In this document: positions 1 to 5,615 of the stretch, piece by piece
How positions within the stretch are numbered: the stretch's first letter is position 1
Layout: every line of letters starts with the position of its first letter
From: CAYPZU01 sp964415395
GTDB taxonomy: Bacteria > Chlamydiota > Chlamydiia > Chlamydiales > SM23-39
DNA length: 5,683 bases
Direction: 5' to 3'
NCBI GenBank assembly: GCA_964415395.1
Contig: CAYPZU010000103.1
Location: 1 to 5,683 of the forward strand
Translations under genes and position numbers: made by a program
The notes under the pieces: model-generated
What the model saw: the letters and a program-made list of their open reading frames with translations, nothing else
The model's database searches: none
Told to the model about the DNA's origin: nothing

Positions 1-16
1 TGTCCTTCTCGGACTT

Positions 17-89
17 CGTCCTCGGCGGGATTTGAACCTGCGACCTGTCGCTTAGGAGGCGACCGCTCTATCCACTGAGCTACGAGAAC
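17..89 (-). tRNA. tRNA-Arg, anticodon CCT
   Basis: The minus strand folds into a 73-nt tRNA. The acceptor stem GTTCTCG/CGAGGAC has one G-T pair and discriminator G73. The D arm is GTAGCTCAGTGGATAGAGC. The anticodon stem GTCGC/GCGAC is perfect, with loop CTCCTAA, giving anticodon CCT, which reads AGG (arginine). The T loop is TTCAAAT. No CCA is encoded: the next bases are AAG, so the 3' end would need CCA-adding enzyme. One oddity is that the T stem GCAGG/CCCGC has an A-C mismatch in its middle pair (positions 39 and 27). A hairpin GGAC-GAA-GTCC overlaps and follows the 3' end, but the window stops before any T-tract could be seen. Confidence 0.96.
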
Positions 90-101
90 TTAAAAAAGAT
101 G

Positions 102-119
102 GGCCTAGATTTATAGGCC
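102..119. repeat. Inverted repeat GGCCTA-n6-TAGGCC
   Basis: A perfect 6-bp inverted repeat (102-107 and 114-119, 6-nt spacer) overlaps the candidate -10 box of the tRNA promoter. On the minus strand it is followed, after a CATC, by six T residues (97-92), so it resembles an intrinsic terminator. However, it sits immediately 5' of the tRNA and no minus-strand gene precedes it within the AT-rich spacer. It could be a terminator for leftward read-through, an operator, or chance. Confidence 0.4.
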
Positions 120-139
120 ATTCGGGGAGTTGCTCTCAA
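110..139 (-). promoter_or_regulatory. Candidate promoter for tRNA-Arg
   Basis: On the minus strand TTGAGA (139-134) lies 18 nt before TATAAA (115-110). Transcription would start near 103, leaving a short leader of about 14 nt before the mature tRNA end at 89. The bases after the -10 box (TAGGCCCA) are GC-rich, like the discriminators of stable-RNA promoters under stringent control. The call rests on consensus matching and position only. Confidence 0.45.
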
Positions 140-199
140 GAAAAAAGGAGAGTCAAGATCAAGATGTCAATTAAATATTTTACATTAGCGCTTTTGAAA

Positions 200-228
200 T
201 TGAGTAATTTAATTATTTTTGATATAAT
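200..228 (+). promoter_or_regulatory. Strong sigma70-like promoter, extended -10
   Basis: TTGAGT (200-205), a 17-nt spacer and a perfect TATAAT (223-228) preceded by TG at 220-221 (extended -10). The predicted start site is near 235, giving a leader of about 20 nt before the ATG at 256. This is the best promoter match in the window and points directly into the deiminase-like reading frame. No good Shine-Dalgarno follows; only AAAG at 248-251 is present. Confidence 0.65.
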
Positions 229-246
229 ATTTAATAATTATTAAAT
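229..246. repeat. Perfect 18-bp palindrome at the transcription start
   Basis: ATTTAATAATTATTAAAT reads the same on both strands. It begins directly after the -10 hexamer and ends nine bases before the ATG, so it covers the predicted start site. That is where an operator for a dimeric repressor would lie. All bases are A or T, so chance symmetry in AT-rich DNA is a real alternative. Confidence 0.5.
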
Positions 247-255
247 TAAAGCAAT

Positions 256-924
256 ATGGCTAATTCTGTTTGTTTAACTCCGCAGTCTAAAGGGGATCCT
301 TCTCCTGGCAAAAAGTACTCTCCCGCTCAGCCGTGGAGAGGGCGCAAGATCTATGTAGGATCTGCTTCTGCAGCCAAAGAACTGAACCGGCTTTTCCAGG
401 AAACCGGCCTTAGATTGGAGGTTTGTTTTAGTGAAGCGATCCTTTGGGGCCGCGACGCCCGCGTCGAGAGGCTGGATGGAAGCCATCTTATTCCGTTCCA
501 GCTTTATATCGATTATTATCCTACGCGCGACCGGTTCTATGCGATGGTTCCCATAGAGGAAGTCGAGCTCGTCAATGGGACTCATTCAGATTGGGGCCGC
601 GGCTTCACCAGAAAATACCGGGAAGAGGCGGTTGCGTTTGCGAAAGACGAAGCGATTCCATTTCAGGTGGGAAAGACGTGCATCGAAGGAGGCAATTGCC
701 GGATTTTTATTGATGGCCAAGGCAGGCCGAAAGCGCTTGTCGGCATTCATTCGGTGCTGCTCACCATTCTTGCGATGGAGCAGCAGGGTTATTTCGAAGA
801 ATATGCGGAGGAGTTGGCGAGAATCTCCGATGCGATCGAAGAGCCGGAAGAAGATTCTTATCGCGTGGCAAAAAATCTCCTGCTCTGCATAGACAAGGTC
901 GATCGCTGCGATAAACACAGCTAA
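256..924 (+). CDS. N-terminal half of a pentein/deiminase-like protein
   Basis: This 222-codon frame starts at an ATG about 20 nt downstream of a strong promoter, with no clear Shine-Dalgarno. There is no signal peptide or membrane segment; the first 27 residues are Ser/Pro-rich and probably disordered. Two motifs recall the first half of guanidino-modifying enzymes of the pentein fold: WGRD (residues 64-67, D67 as guanidinium-binding Asp) and EGGN (144-147, E144 as catalytic Glu), the latter followed by ALVGIHSVLL, like the beta strand after EGG in agmatine deiminases. The end is acidic and helical (residues 180-200), then cysteine-bearing. The frame ends at TAA 922-924 without the essential His and Cys, so it could not be a complete deiminase. 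The same frame continues open past the stop into the next entry. The family call is by eye; the gene name is unknown. Confidence 0.75.
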   Translation: MANSVCLTPQSKGDPSPGKKYSPAQPWRGRKIYVGSASAAKELNRLFQETGLRLEVCFSEAILWGRDARVERLDGSHLIPFQLYIDYYPTRDRFYAMVPIEEVELVNGTHSDWGRGFTRKYREEAVAFAKDEAIPFQVGKTCIEGGNCRIFIDGQGRPKALVGIHSVLLTILAMEQQGYFEEYAEELARISDAIEEPEEDSYRVAKNLLLCIDKVDRCDKHS

Positions 925-1020
925 GCGTATAGGTGTCCCGCATATAAACTCTGTACGCCCCTGGAGCCGGAAAAAAAGGCTAAATATAAAAGCGCCGCTG
1001 TTAATTTTGAAGCAAAGCGG

Positions 1021-1977
1021 ATGATGGCGATCAACCGGATCGCAGATGAATTGGGAATCCCAGCGCGCCACATAGCCGTGCTATTTCAGGAAAATTTCCA
1101 TATCGACCTCGATGTATTGCCAGGCCCTGGCGGAATCGTATTCTTGCACGATGAAGAACTCGCGATTAGAGCGCTGATAGCTCGGAGAGAGAAAAACCTG
1201 CCTCATGAAAGAGAATTGATCGAAGGGTATTTGAAGAGCTCGCATGAAAGAGTGAGACGGTGCAGGGAGAAATGCCGGAAGAATGCAGAAGCCATTGATC
1301 GGATCGGTTGCAGAGCCATCGGCGTGGCTGGCGATTTTATTGGCGCCAAAGGAGAAGAGCGCGTCAACTTCATGAATGGGATTCTGTTCAACGACCGCGA
1401 CAAGCCAAGGATCTATACGAATGGAACGGATGCGACAGGATTCAATCTCTATTTGAAGGGGCTGTTTGTCGATGCCGTGGAATCGGTCTCTCCTCAGACG
1501 CGGGTGATCTTTGTTCATGACCAGACTGACAGGCTGCAAAGAAAGCTGGGGATCGCGGTAGGGGGGCTTCATTGCTTGACCTACATCGGCGGAATATCCG
1601 CGCCTCCCTTTGCGAGCGCAGCCCGCGAGGAGCAATCTGTTCCTGTCCTTCCTCCCGTCGAAGTCGTTCAAGCCGACTCAGAAGCGGTGCAGCAGCAGGA
1701 ATCTCTTCCTGCCCTGCCTCCCCTCGTAGTCGTTCAAGCAGTCTCGGAAGCGGCCCCGCAGCCGCGGCAAGAGTCCCCCGCACCGGATTCCCCCATTCTC
1801 GAGCAGCAAAGGGCGCCCGCCGTGGGTTCCGTATTTCAAAGCGCTGCCTTGCCTGTCGTTGAGGAAGAGCAAGACGCTCTTCAAGAAGAGGCGGATGATA
1901 GAAGTTCGATTAGCTCGCTGGATGTCGATGAGCTCCTAAAAGAGCTTCTCCCAGACGAAACTCCTAAAGCCAATTAG
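1021..1977 (+). CDS. C-terminal half of the pentein/deiminase-like protein, with disordered tail
   Basis: This 318-codon frame has its first possible start at ATG 1021; no ATG, GTG or TTG lies between 925 and 1020 in frame, and no Shine-Dalgarno precedes it. It carries the second half of the deiminase signature: HID (H27 and D29, in FQENFHIDLDVLPGPGG) and GGLHC (C185, in AVGGLHCLTY), matching the His-x-Asp and the C-terminal nucleophilic Cys of agmatine/peptidylarginine deiminases. Between them is a charged helical stretch (about 44-97) with CREKC. From residue 192 to the end is a low-complexity Pro/Gln/Glu/Ala tail with a 22-residue tandem duplication, ending in an acidic, amphipathic DELLKELL (303-310). 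Such a tail is foreign to ordinary agmatine deiminases, where the Cys lies near the C terminus. On its own it lacks the Asp and Glu found upstream. Translation as a separate protein is doubtful. Confidence 0.7.
   Translation: MMAINRIADELGIPARHIAVLFQENFHIDLDVLPGPGGIVFLHDEELAIRALIARREKNLPHERELIEGYLKSSHERVRRCREKCRKNAEAIDRIGCRAIGVAGDFIGAKGEERVNFMNGILFNDRDKPRIYTNGTDATGFNLYLKGLFVDAVESVSPQTRVIFVHDQTDRLQRKLGIAVGGLHCLTYIGGISAPPFASAAREEQSVPVLPPVEVVQADSEAVQQQESLPALPPLVVVQAVSEAAPQPRQESPAPDSPILEQQRAPAVGSVFQSAALPVVEEEQDALQEEADDRSSISSLDVDELLKELLPDETPKAN
1630..1761 (+). repeat. Tandem 66-bp repeat coding for a Pro/Gln-rich tail
   Basis: Two diverged copies (1630-1695 and 1696-1761) encode 22-residue units with the shared pattern S-x-P-x-L-P-P-x-x-V-V-Q-A-x-S-E-A. 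A degenerate partial third copy (QESPAPDSP, from 1768) follows. Copies differ mostly by substitutions with the period kept at whole codons, so the expansion preserved the frame. The repeat lies after the catalytic core, in the disordered C-terminal tail. Confidence 0.75.
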
Positions 1978-2032
1978 AGCTCTTGAGATCGTTGAATCAA
2001 TCGCTTCGCAGCGCAAATTCGATGGTTTCAAA

Positions 2033-2104
2033 GCCGGTTCGATTTTCTGCAAATCTGACATATGCAATTTAGTATAGGAGATTTGCGGAAAACTCGAATC
2101 CGGC
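2033..2104. repeat. Long imperfect inverted repeat (24/26-nt arms)
   Basis: The left arm 2033-2056 and right arm 2079-2104 are complementary along almost their whole length: GCCGG..TTCGA..TTTTC..GCAAATCT against AGATTTGC..GAAAA..TCGA..CCGGC, with one mismatch and two single-base bulges. The loop is 22 nt (2057-2078). No T-tract follows on either strand, so it is not a canonical intrinsic terminator. It sits in the 231-bp spacer between the deiminase-like gene and gnd. It could be a structured leader, a small RNA, a regulator site or a remnant repetitive element. Confidence 0.7.
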
Positions 2105-2153
2105 AAAGAAAGCGCGGATTTGAGCCCGAATGGATTTGTTCAACGGTCTCATC

Positions 2154-2182
2154 TTGTTTTCCTCCTTTCCAACCGGTAAAAT
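2154..2182 (+). promoter_or_regulatory. gnd: Candidate gnd promoter
   Basis: TTGTTT (2154-2159), a 17-nt spacer and TAAAAT (2177-2182). Transcription would begin near 2189, giving a leader of about 20 nt that contains the gnd Shine-Dalgarno. The -35 is only a half match (TTG); the -10 is five of six. If this promoter is used, the upstream inverted repeat is not transcribed with gnd. Confidence 0.45.
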
Positions 2183-2203
2183 CATCCATTTGACTGAAAG
2201 GAG
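2162..2203 (+). promoter_or_regulatory. gnd: gnd Shine-Dalgarno with complementary upstream stretch
   Basis: The strong ribosome-binding site AAAGGAG (2197-2203) lies 5 nt before the gnd ATG and fixes that start. CTCCTTTC at 2162-2169 is an exact 8-base complement of GAAAGGAG at 2196-2203, with a 26-nt loop. Any transcript starting upstream of about 2160 could therefore sequester the ribosome-binding site. The pairing is seen; a regulatory role is inference. Confidence 0.5.
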
Positions 2204-2208
2204 AGAGG

Positions 2209-3657
2209 ATGAGCGCAGACATTGGACTGATCGGCCTGGCCGTGATGGGGCAAAATTTAGTTTTGAATATGGCCGACCACGGCTATACGGTAGCGGTGTT
2301 CAACCGGACGGTTGCCAAGGTCGATGAGTTCCTCCAGGGGCCCGCCAAAGGAAAAAAAATCATCGGCGCCCATGATCTGAAAGCCTTTGTCCTCTCCTTA
2401 AAACGCCCCCGCAGAGTGATGCTCATGGTCAAGGCGGGCGATCCGGTCGACGAATTCATCGATCTGCTCGTCCCTCTTCTAGAGCCCGGCGATATCATCA
2501 TCGATGGCGGCAATAGCCATTTCCCCGACAGCCAAAGGCGCTACCAGGACTTAAAAGCGAAAAAAATCCTTTTCATTGGAACCGGTATTTCCGGCGGGGA
2601 AGAGGGAGCGCGCCACGGCCCTTCGATCATGCCTGGCGGCAATCCCGATGCCTGGCCCCATGTGAAGGGGGTTTTCCAGGCGATCGCCGCTAAATCGGAC
2701 GATGGCGCGCCTTGCTGCGACTGGGTGGGCGAGGGGGGAGCCGGCCACTACGTCAAGATGGTCCACAACGGGATCGAATACGGAGACATGCAGCTCATCT
2801 GCGAGGCCTACGACCTGCTGAAAAAGGGACCGAAACTTTCCTCTGCCGAGATGGCCCAGACGTTTTCCGACTGGAATAAAGGGGCTTTAGACAGCTACCT
2901 GATCGAAATTACGGCGCAGATTTTTACCAAGATGGATGCAGACGGGAAGCTGCTTCTGGATAAGATCCTCGATGTCGCAGGGCAAAAGGGGACAGGGAAG
3001 TGGACCGGCATCGACGCGCTGGATCGCGGCATGCCGCTCTCGCTGATTGGCGAGGCGGTTTTCGCCCGCTGCCTTTCCTCGCTCAAAACGGAGCGGGTCG
3101 AGGCGAGCCATCACTATGCGGCGCCTTCCTATGCTTTAAAAGGGGATAAGAAGGAATTCGTCGCCCAGACTTCCGAGGCGCTCTACGCTTCGAAAATCAT
3201 CAGCTACGCGCAAGGATTCATGCTCATGCGGGCCGCATCCGAGGAAAATAAGTGGAACCTCAATTTTGGTTCGATCGCCCTCATGTGGCGCGGCGGCTGC
3301 ATCATCCGCTCGAAGTTTTTGGGGAAAATCAAGCAGGCGTACGACAAGAATCCAAAGCTGGCCAGCCTGCTTGTCGATCCGTTCTTCATTGGTGAGATTT
3401 CCCGGTGCATCCCGGCGTGGCGCAAGATTGTGGCCGAAGGGGCTTTGATGGGGACTCCGCTTCCCTGCTTCTCGACGGCGCTCTCATTCTTCGACGGCTA
3501 CCGGAGCGCGAGCCTTCCTGCGAACCTGCTTCAGGCGCAGCGCGATTTCTTTGGCGCTCACACATACGAGAGAGTCGACAAGCCGCGCGGCCAGTTCTTC
3601 CATACAAATTGGACGGGAACGGGCGGAAACGTCAGCTCAAGCAGCTACAACGTCTAA
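2209..3657 (+). CDS. gnd: 6-phosphogluconate dehydrogenase, decarboxylating
   Basis: This 482-residue cytosolic enzyme oxidatively decarboxylates 6-phosphogluconate to ribulose 5-phosphate and makes NADPH, the third step of the oxidative pentose phosphate pathway. The N-terminal Rossmann domain has GLAVMG (9-14) and NRT (32-34), whose Arg is expected to bind the NADP 2'-phosphate. The substrate site has SGG (128-130, within GTGISGGEEGARHGPS) and KMVHNGIEYGDMQ with catalytic K183 and E190, numbering identical to the mammalian enzyme. The helical dimerisation domain follows, with GTGKWT, WRGGCIIRS and the C-terminal FHTNWTGTGG that reaches into the partner subunit. Length is normal for the family and no key residue is missing. 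The start is set by a good Shine-Dalgarno. The gene converges on lepA. Confidence 0.98.
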   Translation: MSADIGLIGLAVMGQNLVLNMADHGYTVAVFNRTVAKVDEFLQGPAKGKKIIGAHDLKAFVLSLKRPRRVMLMVKAGDPVDEFIDLLVPLLEPGDIIIDGGNSHFPDSQRRYQDLKAKKILFIGTGISGGEEGARHGPSIMPGGNPDAWPHVKGVFQAIAAKSDDGAPCCDWVGEGGAGHYVKMVHNGIEYGDMQLICEAYDLLKKGPKLSSAEMAQTFSDWNKGALDSYLIEITAQIFTKMDADGKLLLDKILDVAGQKGTGKWTGIDALDRGMPLSLIGEAVFARCLSSLKTERVEASHHYAAPSYALKGDKKEFVAQTSEALYASKIISYAQGFMLMRAASEENKWNLNFGSIALMWRGGCIIRSKFLGKIKQAYDKNPKLASLLVDPFFIGEISRCIPAWRKIVAEGALMGTPLPCFSTALSFFDGYRSASLPANLLQAQRDFFGAHTYERVDKPRGQFFHTNWTGTGGNVSSSSYNV

Positions 3658-3660
3658 AAA

Positions 3661-3681
3661 CGGCAGCTCATTGGGGAGCCG
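3661..3681 (+). terminator. Weak hairpin after gnd, possible terminator
   Basis: Four bases after the gnd stop, CGGC (3661-3664) pairs with GCCG (3678-3681); an additional inner TC/GA pairing is possible with a 3-nt bulge. No T-run follows, only CTCTCCTTTG. In the 78-bp convergent space it may act in transcript ending, but the canonical form is absent. Confidence 0.25.
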
Positions 3682-3735
3682 TAATGCTCTCCTTTGTCTG
3701 TGGTGGATCTTATGGGGCGCTTCCGCCGCCTGAGT

Positions 3736-5550
3736 CTATTCGGCTTTCAGAACTTCCATGAAGGCCGATTGCGGGATGTTGACCTTGCCGATCTCTTTCA
3801 TCCGCTTTTTGCCCTCTTTCTGCTTTTCCCAGAGTTTCCGCTTACGGGTGATGTCGCCGCCATAGCATTTTGCGGTGACGTTTTTGGTGATTGCGCTGAT
3901 CGTTTCGCGGGCGATGATCTTCCCGCCGATCGCGGCCTGGATCGGAACTTTGAAAAGCTGCTGCGGAATGACTTCCTTCAGCTTGGCGCAGATGGCCCGC
4001 CCTTTCGATTCGGCTTTTGAGCGGTGGACGAGGCAGGAGAAGGCGTCTACCGGTTCTTCGTTGACGCGGATCTCGAGCTTGACGATATCGCTTTTTTCGA
4101 GGCCGTCGGGTTCGTAGTCGAAGGAGCCGTAGCCGCGCGTGACCGATTTGAGTTTGTCGTTGAAGTCGGTGATGATCTCGTTCATCGGGAGGCGGTAGGT
4201 CAGCAGCAGGCTCGACGCGCTCATCGTCTCGGTTCTTAAGAGTTCTCCGCGCTTTTCCATGCACAGGCCCATGATCGCGCCGAGATAGTCGGCGGGAGCC
4301 ATGATGTGGACTTTAACGATCGGCTCTTCGACGAGATCGATCATCGCGGCGTCCGGGCAGCGGGCCGGGTTATCGATCTCCATCGTTTCGCCGTTGGAGA
4401 GAGTGAAGCGGTAGATGACGCTGGGAGCGGTCGTAATGATGGCGAGGTCGAATTCGCGCGTCAGCCGCTCGAAGACGATCTCCAGGTGGAGAAGGCCGAG
4501 GAAGCCGCACCGGAATCCAAAGCCGAGCGCCAGGCTGCTCTCTTGCTCGACATGGAGCGCCGAGTCGTTGAGCTGGAGTTTGAGGAGGCAGTCGCGCACC
4601 TGTTCGAAATCAGAGGAGTCGACCGGATAGATCCCGGCGAAGACGACTGGGGCGATGATTTTAAATCCGGGGAGGGGATTAGGAGCCGGATTTTTATGGA
4701 GCGTAACGGTGTCGCCGATTTTTACGTCCGCTGTGTTCTTGATGTTCGCGACGAAAAAGCCTACTTCTCCGGGGCGGAGGACGTCGGTTGGTCTTTCGTT
4801 GGGCGCGAAAATGCCGACTTCATTGATCTCGAATGTTTTCTGGTTCGCCATGAAGCGGATGAGCGATTTTTTCGTCATTTCGCCGCTCATGACGCGGACA
4901 TAAACCATGACGCCGCGGTAGGTGTCGTAGTGGGAGTCGAACACAAGGGCGCGCAGTTGGTCGTCGGGAGGCTGCTTCGGACAGGGGATTTCGGTCAGGA
5001 TCTGCTCGAGGACGGGGGCGATGCCGATGCCGGTTTTGGCGGAGATGAGCAGCGCGTTGGAGGCGTCGAGCCCGATGACGCTTTCGATCTGTTTTTTGAC
5101 GCTCTCGGGGTCTGCTGCGGGAAGGTCGATTTTATTGATGACGGGGAGGATCTCGAGATTGCGGGAGATCGCGAGATGGACGTTGGCCAGCGTTTGCGCC
5201 TGGACTCCTTGGACGGCGTCTACGACAAGGAGAGCTCCTTCGCAGGCGGCGAGAGAGCGGGAGACTTCGTAGGCGAAGTCGACGTGGCCTGGAGTGTCGA
5301 TCAGATTGATCTGATAGATATGGCCGTCTTTTGCCTCATAAAGCATTGTGACGGGACNNNNNNNNNNGGCTTTGATGGTGATGCCTCTTTCCCGTTCGAG
5401 ATCCATGTTGTCGAGATATTGCGCCTGCATGTCGCGCGCTTCGACGGTATGGGTGAGTTCGAGAAGGCGGTCGGCCAGAGTTGATTTCCCGTGGTCGATA
5501 TGGGCGATGATGGAGAAGTTGCGGATGTATTTTCTGTCGTATTTGAACAT
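3736..5550 (-). CDS. lepA: Elongation factor 4 (LepA), ribosome back-translocating GTPase
   Basis: LepA is a translational GTPase related to EF-G that acts on stalled or mispositioned ribosomes. Counting from the ATG at 5550-5548, the GTPase domain shows G1 AHIDHGKST (16-24), G2 GITIKA (56-61), G3 DTPGH (85-89, with the conserved His), G4 NKID (139-142) and G5 SAKTG (170-174). EF-G-like domains follow (FGFRCGFLGLLHLEI), then the LepA-specific C-terminal domain with NVTAKCYGGDITRKRK and GKKRMKEIGKV. Length is about 604 residues including four unknown ones; the family is about 600. A GTG two codons upstream (5556) is an alternative start, but the ATG fits the family N terminus better; neither has a clear Shine-Dalgarno. 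A 10-N run interrupts codons 62-65. The wording of the protein is close to chlamydial LepA. It ends with TAG, 78 bp from the gnd stop. Confidence 0.98.
   Translation of the reverse strand: MFKYDRKYIRNFSIIAHIDHGKSTLADRLLELTHTVEARDMQAQYLDNMDLERERGITIKAXXXXPVTMLYEAKDGHIYQINLIDTPGHVDFAYEVSRSLAACEGALLVVDAVQGVQAQTLANVHLAISRNLEILPVINKIDLPAADPESVKKQIESVIGLDASNALLISAKTGIGIAPVLEQILTEIPCPKQPPDDQLRALVFDSHYDTYRGVMVYVRVMSGEMTKKSLIRFMANQKTFEINEVGIFAPNERPTDVLRPGEVGFFVANIKNTADVKIGDTVTLHKNPAPNPLPGFKIIAPVVFAGIYPVDSSDFEQVRDCLLKLQLNDSALHVEQESSLALGFGFRCGFLGLLHLEIVFERLTREFDLAIITTAPSVIYRFTLSNGETMEIDNPARCPDAAMIDLVEEPIVKVHIMAPADYLGAIMGLCMEKRGELLRTETMSASSLLLTYRLPMNEIITDFNDKLKSVTRGYGSFDYEPDGLEKSDIVKLEIRVNEEPVDAFSCLVHRSKAESKGRAICAKLKEVIPQQLFKVPIQAAIGGKIIARETISAITKNVTAKCYGGDITRKRKLWEKQKEGKKRMKEIGKVNIPQSAFMEVLKAE
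5358..5367. other. Assembly gap (10 N) inside lepA
   Basis: Ten unknown bases lie between the codons for GITIKA and PVTMLY. Taken literally they give four residues where family members have a single residue (Gln or His) before P/S-V-T. The N-run is therefore probably a fixed-size placeholder, and about one base, or a small contig-end error, is more likely there. Confidence 0.9.
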
Positions 5551-5615
5551 ATGCACAGAAGTTTATGGAAATCTGTAGATGTTTGCAAGCCAAGGATGTG
5601 GATGGGGGTTGATAG

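Larger units (their letters stand above)
256..1977 (+). pseudogene. Single deiminase-like gene interrupted by an in-frame TAA
   Basis: The 222- and 318-codon frames are in the same phase. From 256 to 1977 the only internal stop is TAA at 922-924, and the 32 codons between the halves (925-1020) are all sense codons giving plausible protein. Joined, the product is about 573 positions with motifs in the order of the pentein superfamily: D67, E144, H282, D284, C440. The D-E-H-C order and function are family knowledge; the match is seen here. Compared with agmatine deiminase (about 365 residues, roughly 60 residues from Glu to His) there is a long insertion between E144 and H282, and the stop lies within it. 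Explanations: a recent nonsense mutation, a base-calling error in a draft assembly, or a genuine two-part protein. The first two seem likelier because both halves are otherwise well preserved. Confidence 0.6.

Noticed and set aside
922..924. Recoding as selenocysteine or pyrrolysine at the internal stop
   Set aside because: The codon is TAA, which is used for neither, and no recoding structure is evident next to it.
586..1071. A 161-codon minus-strand open frame across the split site
   Set aside because: It is antisense to both halves of the deiminase-like gene, with no recognisable motif and no promoter or ribosome-binding site. The plus-strand frame carries the conserved motifs.
1081..1671. 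A 196-codon minus-strand open frame opposite the second half
   Set aside because: It is a shadow of the plus-strand coding frame that holds HID and GGLHC, and has no family resemblance of its own.
1630..1780. CRISPR-like or VNTR array
   Set aside because: Two adjoining codon-phase copies without spacers encode a low-complexity protein tail; this is an internal coding duplication, not a CRISPR array.
1976..1983. AGAGCTCT palindrome at the end of the deiminase-like gene as a terminator
   Set aside because: Four base pairs with no loop and no T-run; nothing supports a terminator there.
3716..3727. GGCG-cttc-CGCC hairpin as a lepA terminator
   Set aside because: Only four base pairs, with no T-tract on the minus strand after it.
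4306..5484. A 392-codon plus-strand open frame antisense to lepA
   Set aside because: It lies wholly within lepA on the other strand, runs through the N gap, and its translation is dominated by Asp, Glu, Gly, Val and Phe in a way expected from the reverse complement of GC-biased codons. No family motif or ribosome-binding site is seen, while the minus-strand LepA is unmistakable.
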